The notes under the pieces were generated by a model. That model did not search any database, was not told where the DNA came from, and saw only the letters and a program-made list of their open reading frames with translations. Source: UBA5704 sp036380715 (GTDB taxonomy: Bacteria > Acidobacteriota > Thermoanaerobaculia > Multivoradales > UBA5704). Taken from it: DNA of 64,000 bases. Positions 26,801 through 35,204 of this stretch are shown here, in pieces. A program made the translations under genes and the position numbers. Where the stretch lies: NCBI GenBank assembly GCA_036380715.1, contig DASVEF010000363.1:15487-79486 (forward strand), in the 5' to 3' direction. Numbering within the stretch: position 1 is the first letter of the stretch; every line of letters begins with the position of its first letter.

Positions 26801-28875
26801 GCGGCGAGCTGCGCGATCTGCTGGAGCGAGGCGTCGAACGCGAACGAGGCGTTGAGGCTCAGCCGCAGCGGCTCCTCGGAACGCAGCTCGGGCACGGCGC
26901 GCCGCAGGCCGCGCGCGAACGCCGCCAAGGCCCCATGGGAGACGAGCGTCCCCTTGGGCCGCCCGGTCGAGCCCGAGGTGTAGATGACATAGGCGAGGCT
27001 GTCCGGCGGAGGGACGTACCCGGTCCGCTCCTCGCTCTCCCCAGCGAGATCTTCGTTCCGCCATCCGGTCACCACCACCGCGGGCTCGGCGTCCTCCAGC
27101 AGCGAGGCCAGGCGCTGTTCCGGCCAGGCGGGATCGAGCGGCACGTAGGCCCCGCCCGCCTTCATCACGCCGAGGACGGCCGCGATCAGGTCCACCGAGC
27201 GCTCCAGGCGGAGCGCCACCCGGGCCTCCGGCCCTGCTCCGAGCCTGCGCAGATGGCGGGCCACGCGGCTCGCCCTCCGGTCTAGCTCCCGGTAGCTCAG
27301 CGCGGCGGAGCCGGCGATCACGGCCAAGGCCTCGGGCGTCCTGTCCGCCTGGGCTTCGAACATCTCCACGAAGGTCTCCGCCGGCCCGGAGAGATCCACG
27401 CCGGCCCACTCCCCGAGGATCTGCTGCCGCTCCGCCTTGGAGAGCAGTGAGACTTCCGACATCGGCCGCCCGGGCTCCGCCGCCAGCCGCTCGGCCAGCC
27501 TGCGGAAGCCGTCAGCCATCCGCAGCGCCGCTGTCCGCGAGAAGAGGCGGCCGTCGTACTCCAGGTCGCCCACGATTCCCTCCTCTCCCTCGGTCAAGAC
27601 CAGGGAGAGCTCGAAGCGCGCCGTCCCGTTGCGGACGGGGTATGGGCTGAGGTCCAGGCCGGGCAACTCGACCGTGGGGAGCGGCGCGTTCTGCAGGGCG
27701 AGCAGGACCGGCACGAGCGGGGTGTGCCCGGGCCTGCGCTCCGGCCGCAGCTCCTCGACCAGCCTCTCGAAAGGGAGGTCCTGATGCGACAGGGCGTCGA
27801 GCGACTCCCGCTTCGCCCGGGAGACCAGCTCCGTGAACGACGGATCGCCGGAGAGGTCGGCGCGGAGGACCAGAATGTTGACGAAGAAGCCGATCAGCCC
27901 CTCGATCTCCGGCCGGCTCCGGTTGGCCACGGGGGTACCGACGCCGAGCTCCCGCTGGCCGGACCAGCGGGACAGCAGGGCGGCGAAAACGGCGAGCAGG
28001 ACCGTGAACAGGGAGGCCCCCTCGGCGCGGCCGACCATCCGCAGGCGCTCGGCCAGAAGCGGGGGGACCGCGACCGGCACGGCTCCGCCGTACGGTCCAG
28101 CCTCTTCCGGAAGGGCGGAGTCGCGCGGGAGCCGCAGCTCCGGGAGATCCGCGAGGCGGCCCCGCCAGTGCTCGATCTCGCGCGCCAGGACCTCTCCCTG
28201 GAGACGGCCGCGCTGCCAGGACGCGAAGTCGGCGTACTGGAGCGGCAGCGGCGAGAGAGGCGAGGGGCGGCCAGCGGCGAAGGCGCCGTAGAGCGACGAC
28301 AGCTCGCGAAGGAGGACGCCGATCGACCAGCCGTCGGAGACGATGTGATGCATCGTGACGAAGAGGACCGCTTCGGTGTCCCCATTGCGCACCAGGAGGG
28401 TGCGCAGCAGAGAGTCGCGGGCGAGGTCAAACGGCCGCCGGGCCTCCTCGACGGCCAGCCGGAACACCTCGGCCTCGCGCCGTCCGGCCGGGAGGCCCCG
28501 CAGGTCGAGGACGGGCAGGAGCCGCGGCAGGGAGAGGGAGACGACCTGCCACGGACGGCCGTCCACGGCCAGGAAGTTGGCACGCAGGACCTCGTGGCGC
28601 CCGGCCACCTCCTCCAGGCTCCGCGCCAGCGCGCCGATCTCCAAGGGGCCGTGCAGCCGGACCGCGCCGTGGATGTTGTACGCCGGGTCGCCGGGAGCGA
28701 GCTGGTCGAGGAACCAGAGGCGCTGCTGAGCGAAGGAGAGCGGCCACGACTTCCGGTCCGCGCGGGCTGCGATGGTCTGTGGGACGGCGGCGCTCCGCTC
28801 GCGGCGGAGCAGCAGCTCCAGGGCGGCCCGCTGCTCGGGCGAAAGCCCGGAGAGCGAGTCGTCGAGAGAGGTCAC
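17722..28875 (-). CDS. Three-module NRPS with terminal sulfotransferase and thioesterase
   Basis: 3717 residues, order C-A-T-C-A-T-C-A-T-ST-TE. Rough positions: C1 45-480 (HHIVSDGWS), A1 495-970, T1 ~1012 (GGHS); C2 1078-1520, A2 1543-2020, T2 ~2068; C3 2128-2570 (HHIASDAWS), A3 2595-3055, T3 ~3105 (GGNS); sulfotransferase 3208-3490 (PRSGTTLLRVML PAPS loop, YLHLVRHPQAVIRSF); type I thioesterase 3506-3717 (GGWSFGG Ser, THHS His). Specificity residues read by eye: A1 DAQDLGVVD (known Gln code), A2 DAEDLGVIG (unassigned, polar), A3 DFWNIGMVH (known Thr code). No epimerase or methyltransferase domain. Start overlaps the preceding NRPS stop by 4 bp. The sulfotransferase resembles the curacin CurM / olefin-synthase type, unusual after an NRPS module. 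Confidence 0.93.
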   Translation of the reverse strand: MTSLDDSLSGLSPEQRAALELLLRRERSAAVPQTIAARADRKSWPLSFAQQRLWFLDQLAPGDPAYNIHGAVRLHGPLEIGALARSLEEVAGRHEVLRANFLAVDGRPWQVVSLSLPRLLPVLDLRGLPAGRREAEVFRLAVEEARRPFDLARDSLLRTLLVRNGDTEAVLFVTMHHIVSDGWSIGVLLRELSSLYGAFAAGRPSPLSPLPLQYADFASWQRGRLQGEVLAREIEHWRGRLADLPELRLPRDSALPEEAGPYGGAVPVAVPPLLAERLRMVGRAEGASLFTVLLAVFAALLSRWSGQRELGVGTPVANRSRPEIEGLIGFFVNILVLRADLSGDPSFTELVSRAKRESLDALSHQDLPFERLVEELRPERRPGHTPLVPVLLALQNAPLPTVELPGLDLSPYPVRNGTARFELSLVLTEGEEGIVGDLEYDGRLFSRTAALRMADGFRRLAERLAAEPGRPMSEVSLLSKAERQQILGEWAGVDLSGPAETFVEMFEAQADRTPEALAVIAGSAALSYRELDRRASRVARHLRRLGAGPEARVALRLERSVDLIAAVLGVMKAGGAYVPLDPAWPEQRLASLLEDAEPAVVVTGWRNEDLAGESEERTGYVPPPDSLAYVIYTSGSTGRPKGTLVSHGALAAFARGLRRAVPELRSEEPLRLSLNASFAFDASLQQIAQLAAGHALHLVPKEARHDSGAMAAFLRDSGLDGFDCTPSQLEVLLPAFEASGRPPRFVLVGGEEIPPARWKTLAEHPRTRFYDVYGPTECTVDATAVLVEGSEPSLGRPLPGYRVHLLDAWLQPVPAGARGEVWIGGEGLARGYWRRPDLTVDRFRPDPFGRLGARLYRTGDLGRWLPDGRIGFLGRADQQVKLRGFRVEPAEVEACLLGHPQVREAAAGVRDGGRRLVAWVTPAEGHTPEPRELRRWLRERLPEPMVPAAIEVLAVLPRTPSGKLDRRVLPEPRWESAGAEPAMPPDPLEMGLIDLFREVLDIERVGLRDSFFELGGHSLLAARLASRVRATFGVELPVRRLFESPTVAELADAVRDLGRSAPPLPPIRRVPRYGAVPLSFAQRRLWVLHQLTPELTAYHVPAGLHLRGLLDAAALAGALSEIVRRHESLRTRFVALDGEPVQAVNPPAPVLLPEIDLSTLASAEREREARRIGGEEARRPFDLERGPLLRLRLLRLEPEEHTLFLTVHHLVSDGWSAAIFLRELSVLYGAFSRGEPSPLAEPAVQYADYAIWQREQLRGEALEEQLRYWVERLASAPRFLDLPTDYPPPDRESPAGASVPLWIPAERIEELRSLGRTVGATLYMTLLAAFQALLSRWSGEETVCAGTPVAGRNRLEIEGLIGFFVNTLVIRTDLGDTPPVRGLLGRVREAALGAFAHQDLPFERLVEALNPERDARTSPLFQVVFTLQNAPREEPRLSGLEVSRVDVDNGTTQFDLILSLTEREDGAVGSIRYRTGLYAEPTVRRLAAGLDRLLVEMAASPDRPVAELSLLGEAERRQILAEWSRAEIPVEKEVEEGATTFPSLFETQADRTPEALAVVSGSVALSYRELDRWTNRIADRLRRLGVGPEERVGVFLERSPEAIAALLGILKAGGVYVPLDPALPRERLAFLLEDAAPALVLTESRLRERLGGTAALALDQDLAGARGERLSAGPGPDQLAYIIYTSGSTGQPKGVAVRHRSLIAFGRALRLAVPELREPALRLSLHLSLSFDASFEQIVQLAWGHTLCLVPETVRAGGEAMADHLRENAPDGIDSAPSQLPLWLEATEAAGWWAPRLALVGGEAISAGLWKRLAAHPLIRFYNVYGPTEATIGTAAGPIVGERPSLGRPLPGYRVHLLDARLQPLPAGARGEIWIGGEGLARGYWRRPELTADRFRPDPFGGEPGGRLYRTGDLGRWLPDGRIDFLGRADQQVKLRGFRVEPGEIEAHLLAHPEVREATVGVREDRWGEKRLVAWVVPSGDRIPDPRELRQFLRERLPDPMVPSALLVLDALPRTPGGKVDRRALPGPEKTRSAVEPPPPGSLELELAGLFQEVLDVEQVGLEDSLFDLGGHSLSVFRLATRVREVLGVQLSVPRLFASSTVAGAAELVRAAQREVSRPARSHEGPVPLSFAQQRLWVLQQLNPGLNAYNMPAGLRLRGRLDVPALQGALSEIVRRHEALRTRLEIHGGQPMQWVEPASPLPLPVVDLSALPLPARTEEEERLEREEARLPFDLERPPLLRARLFLLGSEEHLLLLTVHHIASDAWSVGVAIGELGAHYATRSAGRPALLPELPLQYADFAAEQRETFQGESLEREIAFWRERLAGAQPPDLPIDRPRRSAPSFRGATLDRALPASAASHLQRLVREDHATPFTVLLAPFLALLARITGVDDVVVGTTVTGRDRPELRDLIGFFVNILVLRTDLGGDPDGHELLARVRRTALEAFSHQTLPFEMVVDELGMPRDPHRPPLLRVLVQYLGLSMPPLELPGLVLEKVELPQGTAKFDLVVNLRDTPEGFRTSWVYDTDQFDSTIIALLAEAFATLLCAWAERPGLRLSELPLLTEGQRHQLLVEWNEGPPEPLTVPLQRLRCLHHRFEAQADRTPDATAVTFEEESLTYRDLDERANRLARYLLARGVLPGDRIALRFERSAEMIVALLAVLKAGAAYVPLDPAWPRERTDFVLEDSGARLLLSAETGLDGSDASRPAVTADPALPAYVMYTSGSTGRPKGVVVSHANVDRLLGATHPWLGAGPEDVWTLFHSYAFDFSVWEIWGALAFGGRLVVVPYGVSRSPEDFYRLLAEERVTVLNQTPSAFRQLLWVEEPAPLDLSLRLVIFGGEALEPASLRPWAERHGLGRPRLVNMYGITETTVHVTWRPLAAEDLERGSRIGRPIPDLTLHLLDRGLMPQPVGVPGEICVGGAGLAQGYLGRPDLTAGRFVPDPFSSEPGARLYRSGDLARRLPDGDLEYLGRIDHQVKVRGFRIEPGEIEAALTSHPAVREAVVVAREDGPGGERRLVAYVRGDGAPDLRAWLVERLPDPMIPAAFVFLEALPLTANGKVDRAALPAPEGVPARRPSVAPRTSLEQYLAELFQQVLGIGEIGVEDDFFALGGNSITGAILIHRLQETLGEIVHVVAIFDCPTVASLAAYVAEQHPRAARRLWGEAADEEDREEAPAGPAEVEAMRRLIVAGRTEGDAPSFEELRNPPALFVLSPPRSGTTLLRVMLGAHPSLFAPPELELLSFRTLAGRRAAFQGRDSFWLEGVIRAVMEARGCGAEEAERIVAEAERAGWTTRRFYRELQGWIGPRTLVDKTPSYALDPEVLRRAEEGFESARYLHLVRHPQAVIRSFEEARLDQVFFRRPHPFTRRQLAELVWTVSHQNILGFLAGAPEERKHAVRFEELVREPARVLSGICDFLGLEYRPEMADPYQPGAARMVDGPHAVSRPLGDVKLLAHGKVDAAVAERWREAGGSPLGSPASEVAVRLGYAAAPSSGALVLLRKGSPDRRPFFCVHPGTGGVFAYRDLARRLGGGIPFYGIQATGLLDAEEPLRDIGAMAERYLEEIRSVQPRGPWRLGGWSFGGLVALEMARRLREKGEEVEALVLIDPTDPRVPSLETETPGEEALLESVRRRGAPEAGLSDVGQGVRVFQANLDALRAYRLTPYDGPLTVFEAADRPPGAGSWRDLAPDVRTLPGTHHSILAPPGVEELARGLREVLEG

Positions 28876-31800
28876 GCGCCGTCCCTCTCCAAGAACGCCT
28901 TCAGCTCCTCGTGCGAGAGGCTGCGGACCTGGGCGAGGAGCCGGGCCATGCGCTCCGGGTCTCCCTGCCGCATCTGCTCCCGGGTGATCGCCAGGGAGAC
29001 GCCGGCCACGGTCGGCTCCTCGAAGAAGGCACGCAGGCTGAGGTCTACCTCGAAGTCGCGCGTGAGCCGGGAGACCACCTGGGTCGCCAGCAGCGAGTGC
29101 CCCCCGAGGTCGAAGAAGTCGTCCTCGACGCCAATCCGGTCGAGGTCGAGGACCTCGGCCCAGATGGCGGCCACCTGCTCCTCGACGGGGGTGCGCGGCG
29201 ACACGAAGGCGCGACCCGGGCGCGAGCGCTCAGGCTCCGGCAGGGCTCCGCGGTCGATCTTGCCGTTGGGGTCGAGCGGCAGGGCCTCGACGGGGACGAA
29301 GGCGGAGGGGATCATGAAGCCGGGCAGGCGCTCCCTGCACCAGGCGAGGAGGTCGGCCTCCGCCGGGGCCGGCGCGGAGGCGGGCGCCACCCAGGCGACC
29401 AGCCGCCTGCCGTCCACGCCATCGCCGTGGGGCATCACCACGCAGGAGGCCACGCCGGGATGGCTCCCCAGGACACTCTCGACCTCGCCCGGCTCGACGC
29501 GGAAGCCGCGGATCTTCACCTGCCGGTCCCTGCGCCCCAGGAAATCGATCACCCCCCCGGGGAGCCAGCGGGCGAGGTCCCCCGTCCCGTAGAGGCGCTC
29601 GCCCGGCTCCGCGGGGCCGAGGTGCGGCACGAACCGCTCGGCCGTCTGATCGGGCCGCCGCCAATAGCCGCGGGCCAGGCCGTCGCCGCCGACGTACAGC
29701 TCGCCGGGGATTCCCACCGGGACCGGCTCCAGATTGCGGTCGAGCAGATAGACCGTAGTCCGCGGGACCGGCCCGCCGAGAGGGACCGACGAGCGGTCCA
29801 GGTCTTCCGCGGTCACCGTGCGGCACGCCGTGAACGTGGTCCCCTCGGTGGGGCCGTAGGCGTGGACGAGCCGGCAGCCGGGCAGGCTCTCCAGCGCCCG
29901 GCGGAAGCGCGGGGGAGACGCGACGTCCCCTCCCGTCAGGAGCTGCCGCAGCCCGGCCAGGCTCTCCAGCTCCTCGTCGACCATCTGATTGAAGAGGCCG
30001 GTGGTCAGGAAGAGGGTGGTGGCCTGGCAGGCGCGGAGAGCCTCTCCGAGGCCGCGCAGGGAGACCGGCCCGGAGGGGAAGACCGCCAGCCGGCCGCCGT
30101 TGAGGAGCGCCCCCCAGATCTCGAAGGTCGAGGCGTCGAAGGGGATGGGAGCGAGCTGAAGGATCGTCTCGCCGGGACCGAGGCCGGCGTAGCCCACGTT
30201 CCGCACCAGGCGGACGACGCTGCGGTGGGAGACCGCCACCCCCTTCGGCCGGCCGGTCGAGCCGGAGGTGTAGAGGATGTAGGCCAGACTCTCCGGCCCC
30301 ACCGGAGAAGACACCGGGCGTGGCGGCAGCGCCGGCCAGTGGCCGTCGCCGGGATCGTCGACCTGAACCACCCGGAGGCCCTCGCCCACGATGTGCTGAG
30401 AGACCTCGCCGCGGGCTACCACGATCCGCGCCTCGCTGTCCTCCAGCATCCAGGCCAGCCGCTCGCGGGGATAGCCGAGGTCGAGGGGCACGTAGGCGCC
30501 TCCGGCCTGGAGGATGCCGAGCAGGCCGATCACCATCTCCGCCGACCGCTCGAGGCAGATCGCGACCGGCACGTCCGGCCCCACGCCGAGCGCGCGCAGG
30601 CGGGACGCCAGCCGGGCGGCCCGGCGGGCCAGCTCTCCGTATGTGACCTCCGTCTCTCCGTCGATCAGAGCCACCGCCTCCGGGAAGCGCTCCGCCGACC
30701 GCGCGAACAGCTCGTGGATGCAGAGGTCCCGCGGGTACTCCGCATCGGTGCGGTTCCAGTCAACGAGGATCTGCCTGCGCTCGGATTCGCTCATCAGCGG
30801 CAGTGAAGACAGGGGCCGAGCAGGATCGGAGGCGATCCCGTGCAGCAGGATCTCGAAACGGTCCAGGAGCCGCCGGATCGTGCCGGCGTCGAACAGGTCC
30901 GCGCTGTGCTCGGCGCCGCCCACGACGCCGCCGTCCGCCTCGCGCAGGAGCACCGTCAGGTCGAAGTGGGCGGCGCCGGTCGTCAGCTCGGCCGTCTCCA
31001 GGGCGAGGCCGGCCAGCGACGGCTCCGGCATCGGCGCGTTCTGCAGGGTGAAGACGACCTGGAAGAGCGGATTGCGGCTCGGGTCGCGCTGCGGATCGAT
31101 CTCGCCGGCCAGCCGCTCGAAGGGGAGCTCCTGGTGGTCGTAGGCCTCCATTGTGGAAAGGCGCACCCGGGCCAGGAGGTCCTGGAAGGAGGGATCTCCG
31201 GCCAGGTCGCCGCGCAGCGGAAGCATGTTGACGAAGAAGCCGATCAGCCCTTCGAGCGCGGGATGAGCCCGTTGGGCCACGCCCGAGCCGACGACGAGGT
31301 CCTCGGCGCCGGTGACCCGGGCGAGCAGGGCCTCGAACGCGGCCAGCAGGGTCATGAACAGCGTGGCTCCGCCGCGCCGCGACAGCGCTCGCAGCCGCTG
31401 CGCCAGCTCGGGGGCCAGGCGCACCGGCTCGACCGCGCCGCGGTGGACCGACCCGGCCGGACGGGGACGGTCCGCCGGAAGCTCCAGGACCGGAGGCGCG
31501 CCCGCCAGCGCCCCCCGCCACCAGGCCAGGTCCCGGGCGAACGCCTCGCCCGCGAGCCGGCTGCGCTGCCAGACCGCGAAGTCCGCGTACTGCACCGGCA
31601 GGGCGGACAGCGGCGAACAGCGGCCCTCGGACGCGGCTTCATAGAGGATCCCCAGCTCGCGCATGAGCACCCCCATCGACCAGCCGTCGGTGACGATGTG
31701 ATGGAGGCTCAGGAACAGGACGTGCTCGCGGTCGCCGAGCTGGACGAGGGCGGCGCGCAGCAGCGGCCCTCGCCACAGATCGAACGGGCGGCGCGCCTCT

Positions 31801-34800
31801 TCGCGGACCAGCCGCTCCAGGGCGTCCTCCCGGGCCGTCCCCGGCAGGCCCGCGAGGTCGATCCGCGGCAGGGAAACCGGTGCGGCGGCATGGATCACCT
31901 GCACCGGCTTTCCGCCCGAGGTCGCAAACGTGGTCCGCAGGGCCTCGTGACGGCGCACGACCTCGGCGAGGGCGGCGTGGAGGCTCCCGGCGGCGAGCGG
32001 CCCGCGCAGGCGAACGGCCGCCGGCACGTTGTAGGACGGGCTGTCCGGTATCCACTGGTCCAGGAACCAGAGCCTCTCCTGGGCGAAGGAGAGGGGCAGA
32101 TCGCCATCGCGCGGCACCGGGACGAGGGCCGGACCCTCGGCCTGCCGCCCCTCCCGGCGAGCCGCTCCCACGGCCTCGGCAAGGCCCGCCACGGTCGGCG
32201 CGGCGAACAGCGCCCGCATCGGAAGGTCGATCCCGAAAACGCTGCGCAACCGGGCGAGGAGCCGGGCGGCGAGGAGCGAGTGCCCGCCCAGGGCGAAGAA
32301 GTCGTCCTCGCGGCCGACTTCGGTCACCCCCAGCACATCGGCGATGAGCCCCGCGAGCATCTCCTCGGCCGGCGAGAGCGGGCCACCGTGGCCAGAGCGG
32401 CCCAGATCCTCCGGCTCCGGCAGGGCCCTGCGGTCGACCTTGCCGTTGGGGTCGAGCGGCAGGGCCTCGACGAGGACGCAGGCGGAGGGGACCATGAAGC
32501 CCGGCAGGCGCTCCCGGCACCAGGCGAGGAGGCCGGCCTCGGAAGGGGCCGGCGCAGAGGCGGGCGCCACCCAGGCGACCAGCCGCTTGCCGTCCGCGCC
32601 GTCGTCGCGCGGCATCACCACGCACGCGGCCACCCCGGGATGGCTCCCCAGCACGGCCTCGACCTCGCCCGGCTCGATCCGGAAGCCGCGGATCTTCACC
32701 TGGTGGTCGGTCCGGCCGATCAGGTCGAGCGCGCCGTCGGCACGCCAGCGCGCGAGGTCGCCCGTGCGATAGAGACGGGCGCCCGGATCGCTTCCCCAGG
32801 GAGCGGGGACGAAGCGCTCGGCCGTGAGGTCCGGCCGTCCCGCATACCCCCGGGCGAGGCCGGCGCCGCCGAGGCAGAGCTCCCCCACACTCCCCAGAGG
32901 GACCGGCCGCAGGCTCCGATCCAGAAGGAAAACGCGCGCGCCGTCGATCGGCCGGCCGATCGCGGGCTCGCGCCCGGCCGCCGGCGCCACCTCGGCGAAC
33001 GTCGAGTAGGTGGTGTCCTCGGTCGGTCCGTAGAGGTTGAGGACGCGGCACCCCGGCAGAGCGCGGTGCACGGCCTCGGCGAGAGCGCCCGGCAGGCGCT
33101 CCCCGGCCAGGCAGACCGTGCGGACGGTCGGCGGGATCGCGTCCAGCCGGACCAGCCCGGTCATGGCGGACGGCACGGTGTTGACCAGCGTGACTCCACC
33201 GGCCGCGCCCGGCTGAAGGAGGTGCAGGACGTCCGGGACCAGAATCACCGTCCCGCCCGCGCTCAGGGGGACGAACAGCTCGAAGACCGAGAGGTCGAAG
33301 GCCATGGACGTCGAGGCGAGCACGCCCGCGAGCTCTTCCGGAGAGAAGGCCCCGAGCGCCCAGCGCACCAGCACGAGGGCGCTGCGGTGCTCGACGGCCA
33401 CGCCTTTCGGCCGGCCCGTGGAGCCCGAGGTGTAGAGGATGTAGGCGAGATGGTCTGGTGCCGCAGGGCTTGGAGGAGGCGCGTCCGCCACCTCCTCCTC
33501 CAGGAGATCGCCCTCCGTCAGCAGCAGCGGCGCCCCGGAGTCCGCGAGCGCCCAGTCACGCCGCTCGCGCGGGTGGGAGGGGTCGAGGGGCACGTAAGCG
33601 CCACCGGCCTTGAGGATGGCGAGCAGACCGATCACCAGCTCCGGCGAGCGCTCGGCGCAGACCGCGACCCGGACCTCAGGGCCGACGCCCCGGCGCCGCA
33701 GGCGCCAGGCGAGCCCGTTGGCGCGTCGGTCGAGCTCGCGGTAGGTCAGCCGCCGTCCGCCGTAGACCAGCGCCACGGCGTCCGGGGTCCGCGCCGCCTG
33801 CGCCTCCAGCCCGGCGTGCAGGGAGAGCTCCGGCGGAGCCTCGCGGCGGGTGTCGTTCCACTCCAGGAGGATCGCCTGCCGCTCCGACTCGCCGAGCCGC
33901 GGGAGGTCCCAGGCCGGGGCGTCCGGCCTCTCCCCGGCCGCTGCGAGCAGAGCCGCCAGGGAACCGAGCCACCGCTCGGCCGTGGTGGGGTCGAACGCGG
34001 CGTCGTGCTCCAGGGTCAGGCGCAGCTCGCCCCCGGCCACGGCGGCGGCCAGGGTCAGGTCGAGCTGCGCGCGCCGCCGGCCCAGGGGGAAGGGGGTGAA
34101 GGTCAGGCCGCCGATCCGGACGGCCGGCCCCTCCTGCCCCAGCGCCACGAGGGCCATGGCCTCCTCCTCCGGGCGGCGGGTCCGGTGCACCACCAGCATG
34201 GCCTGGAACAGCGGCGGCAGGCCGGGGTCGCGGACCGGCTGAATCTCCTCGGCGAGCCGAGGGAATGGCCAGTCGCGGTGCGCCAGCGAGGAGGCCGCCT
34301 CCTCCCGAGCCCGGTCCACCAGCCCGGCGAACGACAGGCCCTCCTCCCAACGGCTGCGCAGCACCACGGGATTGACGAAGTAGCCCATCTCTCCGGCCTG
34401 GCGCGCCGAGGTCCGGCCGGAGGCCGGAGCGCCGATCCAGACCTCCTCGTCGCCCGACAGGCGGTGGAGCAGGAGCTGGAAGGCGGCGAGCAGGATGGTG
34501 AACAGCGTGGCGCCGCGGGAACGGCCCAGCGCCTGCAACCGGGCGGTCGCCCCGGCCTCGAGCCGGCCGGCGCGCGAGCCGCCCTCCCAGGTGCGCACCG
34601 GCGGACGCGGCCGGTCCGCGGGGAGGCTCAGGACCGGAACGGTCCCGGCGAGCCGCTCCCGCCAGAAGCGCCGTGACTCTTCTCCTTGCTGTTTTCCCCC
34701 TCTCCCCTCGGGAGAGGGGGCTAGGGGGTGAGGGCTCCTCCCGCCATAGACCTCCCCAAGCTCGCGGAGAAAAACCGCCAGCGATCCAAAATCCGCCACC

Positions 34801-35201
34801 AGATGGTGGAGGACCACCAGGAGCACCCCCTCCCCCGGAGCGGAGCGAAAAAGCCGGGCGCGGACCAGCGGCCCCCGCTCGATATCGAAGGGGCGGCAGG
34901 CCTCCTCCTCCAGGCGTTCCCGGGTCGCCGGGGCCTCCTCCTCGACCAGAGCGAAATCGGGGGTATCCAGGACGCGGCGGAACGGCTCGCCCTGCCCCTC
35001 GGGAAACACAGTGCGCAACGCGGGATGGCGCACCGCCAAGCAGCGCAAGGTACGGCGGAGGGCGTCCGCGTCCAGGTTTTCGATCCGGATGGCGCCGGCC
35101 AGGTTCCAGGCCCCGCTCTCCGGCGCCAGCCGGTGCAGGAACCAGAGGGCGCGCTCGCTGTGAGAGAGCCGGCCCCGCGTACGGGATCGCCCGATCTCCA
35201 C
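28872..35201 (-). CDS. Two-module NRPS, initiating subunit
   Basis: 2109 residues, order C-A-T-C-A-T. Rough positions: C1 11-450, A1 467-927, T1 ~968 (GGHS), C2 1037-1480 (HHIVTDGWS), A2 1503-1987, T2 ~2030 (GGHS). C1 has HHLVADFGS, with Phe where HHxxxDG has Gly, as in C domains that receive acyl or polyketide chains. An N-terminal C domain implies an acylated first residue or an upstream donor not seen here. Codes by eye: A1 DLFNCALTY (closest to a code I recall for Ala, uncertain), A2 DAFFLGATF (Ile/Val-like). Start GTG 35201, 3 bp after the permease stop. C1 has a ~15-residue insert encoded by a dispersed palindromic repeat (34692-34734). Confidence 0.92.
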   Translation of the reverse strand: MEIGRSRTRGRLSHSERALWFLHRLAPESGAWNLAGAIRIENLDADALRRTLRCLAVRHPALRTVFPEGQGEPFRRVLDTPDFALVEEEAPATRERLEEEACRPFDIERGPLVRARLFRSAPGEGVLLVVLHHLVADFGSLAVFLRELGEVYGGRSPHPLAPSPEGRGGKQQGEESRRFWRERLAGTVPVLSLPADRPRPPVRTWEGGSRAGRLEAGATARLQALGRSRGATLFTILLAAFQLLLHRLSGDEEVWIGAPASGRTSARQAGEMGYFVNPVVLRSRWEEGLSFAGLVDRAREEAASSLAHRDWPFPRLAEEIQPVRDPGLPPLFQAMLVVHRTRRPEEEAMALVALGQEGPAVRIGGLTFTPFPLGRRRAQLDLTLAAAVAGGELRLTLEHDAAFDPTTAERWLGSLAALLAAAGERPDAPAWDLPRLGESERQAILLEWNDTRREAPPELSLHAGLEAQAARTPDAVALVYGGRRLTYRELDRRANGLAWRLRRRGVGPEVRVAVCAERSPELVIGLLAILKAGGAYVPLDPSHPRERRDWALADSGAPLLLTEGDLLEEEVADAPPPSPAAPDHLAYILYTSGSTGRPKGVAVEHRSALVLVRWALGAFSPEELAGVLASTSMAFDLSVFELFVPLSAGGTVILVPDVLHLLQPGAAGGVTLVNTVPSAMTGLVRLDAIPPTVRTVCLAGERLPGALAEAVHRALPGCRVLNLYGPTEDTTYSTFAEVAPAAGREPAIGRPIDGARVFLLDRSLRPVPLGSVGELCLGGAGLARGYAGRPDLTAERFVPAPWGSDPGARLYRTGDLARWRADGALDLIGRTDHQVKIRGFRIEPGEVEAVLGSHPGVAACVVMPRDDGADGKRLVAWVAPASAPAPSEAGLLAWCRERLPGFMVPSACVLVEALPLDPNGKVDRRALPEPEDLGRSGHGGPLSPAEEMLAGLIADVLGVTEVGREDDFFALGGHSLLAARLLARLRSVFGIDLPMRALFAAPTVAGLAEAVGAARREGRQAEGPALVPVPRDGDLPLSFAQERLWFLDQWIPDSPSYNVPAAVRLRGPLAAGSLHAALAEVVRRHEALRTTFATSGGKPVQVIHAAAPVSLPRIDLAGLPGTAREDALERLVREEARRPFDLWRGPLLRAALVQLGDREHVLFLSLHHIVTDGWSMGVLMRELGILYEAASEGRCSPLSALPVQYADFAVWQRSRLAGEAFARDLAWWRGALAGAPPVLELPADRPRPAGSVHRGAVEPVRLAPELAQRLRALSRRGGATLFMTLLAAFEALLARVTGAEDLVVGSGVAQRAHPALEGLIGFFVNMLPLRGDLAGDPSFQDLLARVRLSTMEAYDHQELPFERLAGEIDPQRDPSRNPLFQVVFTLQNAPMPEPSLAGLALETAELTTGAAHFDLTVLLREADGGVVGGAEHSADLFDAGTIRRLLDRFEILLHGIASDPARPLSSLPLMSESERRQILVDWNRTDAEYPRDLCIHELFARSAERFPEAVALIDGETEVTYGELARRAARLASRLRALGVGPDVPVAICLERSAEMVIGLLGILQAGGAYVPLDLGYPRERLAWMLEDSEARIVVARGEVSQHIVGEGLRVVQVDDPGDGHWPALPPRPVSSPVGPESLAYILYTSGSTGRPKGVAVSHRSVVRLVRNVGYAGLGPGETILQLAPIPFDASTFEIWGALLNGGRLAVFPSGPVSLRGLGEALRACQATTLFLTTGLFNQMVDEELESLAGLRQLLTGGDVASPPRFRRALESLPGCRLVHAYGPTEGTTFTACRTVTAEDLDRSSVPLGGPVPRTTVYLLDRNLEPVPVGIPGELYVGGDGLARGYWRRPDQTAERFVPHLGPAEPGERLYGTGDLARWLPGGVIDFLGRRDRQVKIRGFRVEPGEVESVLGSHPGVASCVVMPHGDGVDGRRLVAWVAPASAPAPAEADLLAWCRERLPGFMIPSAFVPVEALPLDPNGKIDRGALPEPERSRPGRAFVSPRTPVEEQVAAIWAEVLDLDRIGVEDDFFDLGGHSLLATQVVSRLTRDFEVDLSLRAFFEEPTVAGVSLAITREQMRQGDPERMARLLAQVRSLSHEELKAFLERDGA
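34692..34734. repeat. Dispersed palindromic element inserted in NRPS frame
   Basis: A CCCCCTCTCCC...GGGAGAGGGGG palindrome with a CTAGGGGGTGAGGG tail. Related copies occur at 48131-48247 and 58393-58523. Here it is read in frame as about 15 residues (PHPLAPSPEGRGGK) inside condensation domain 1, some 20 residues after the HHxxxD motif. Confidence 0.8.
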
Positions 35202-35204
35202 CGG

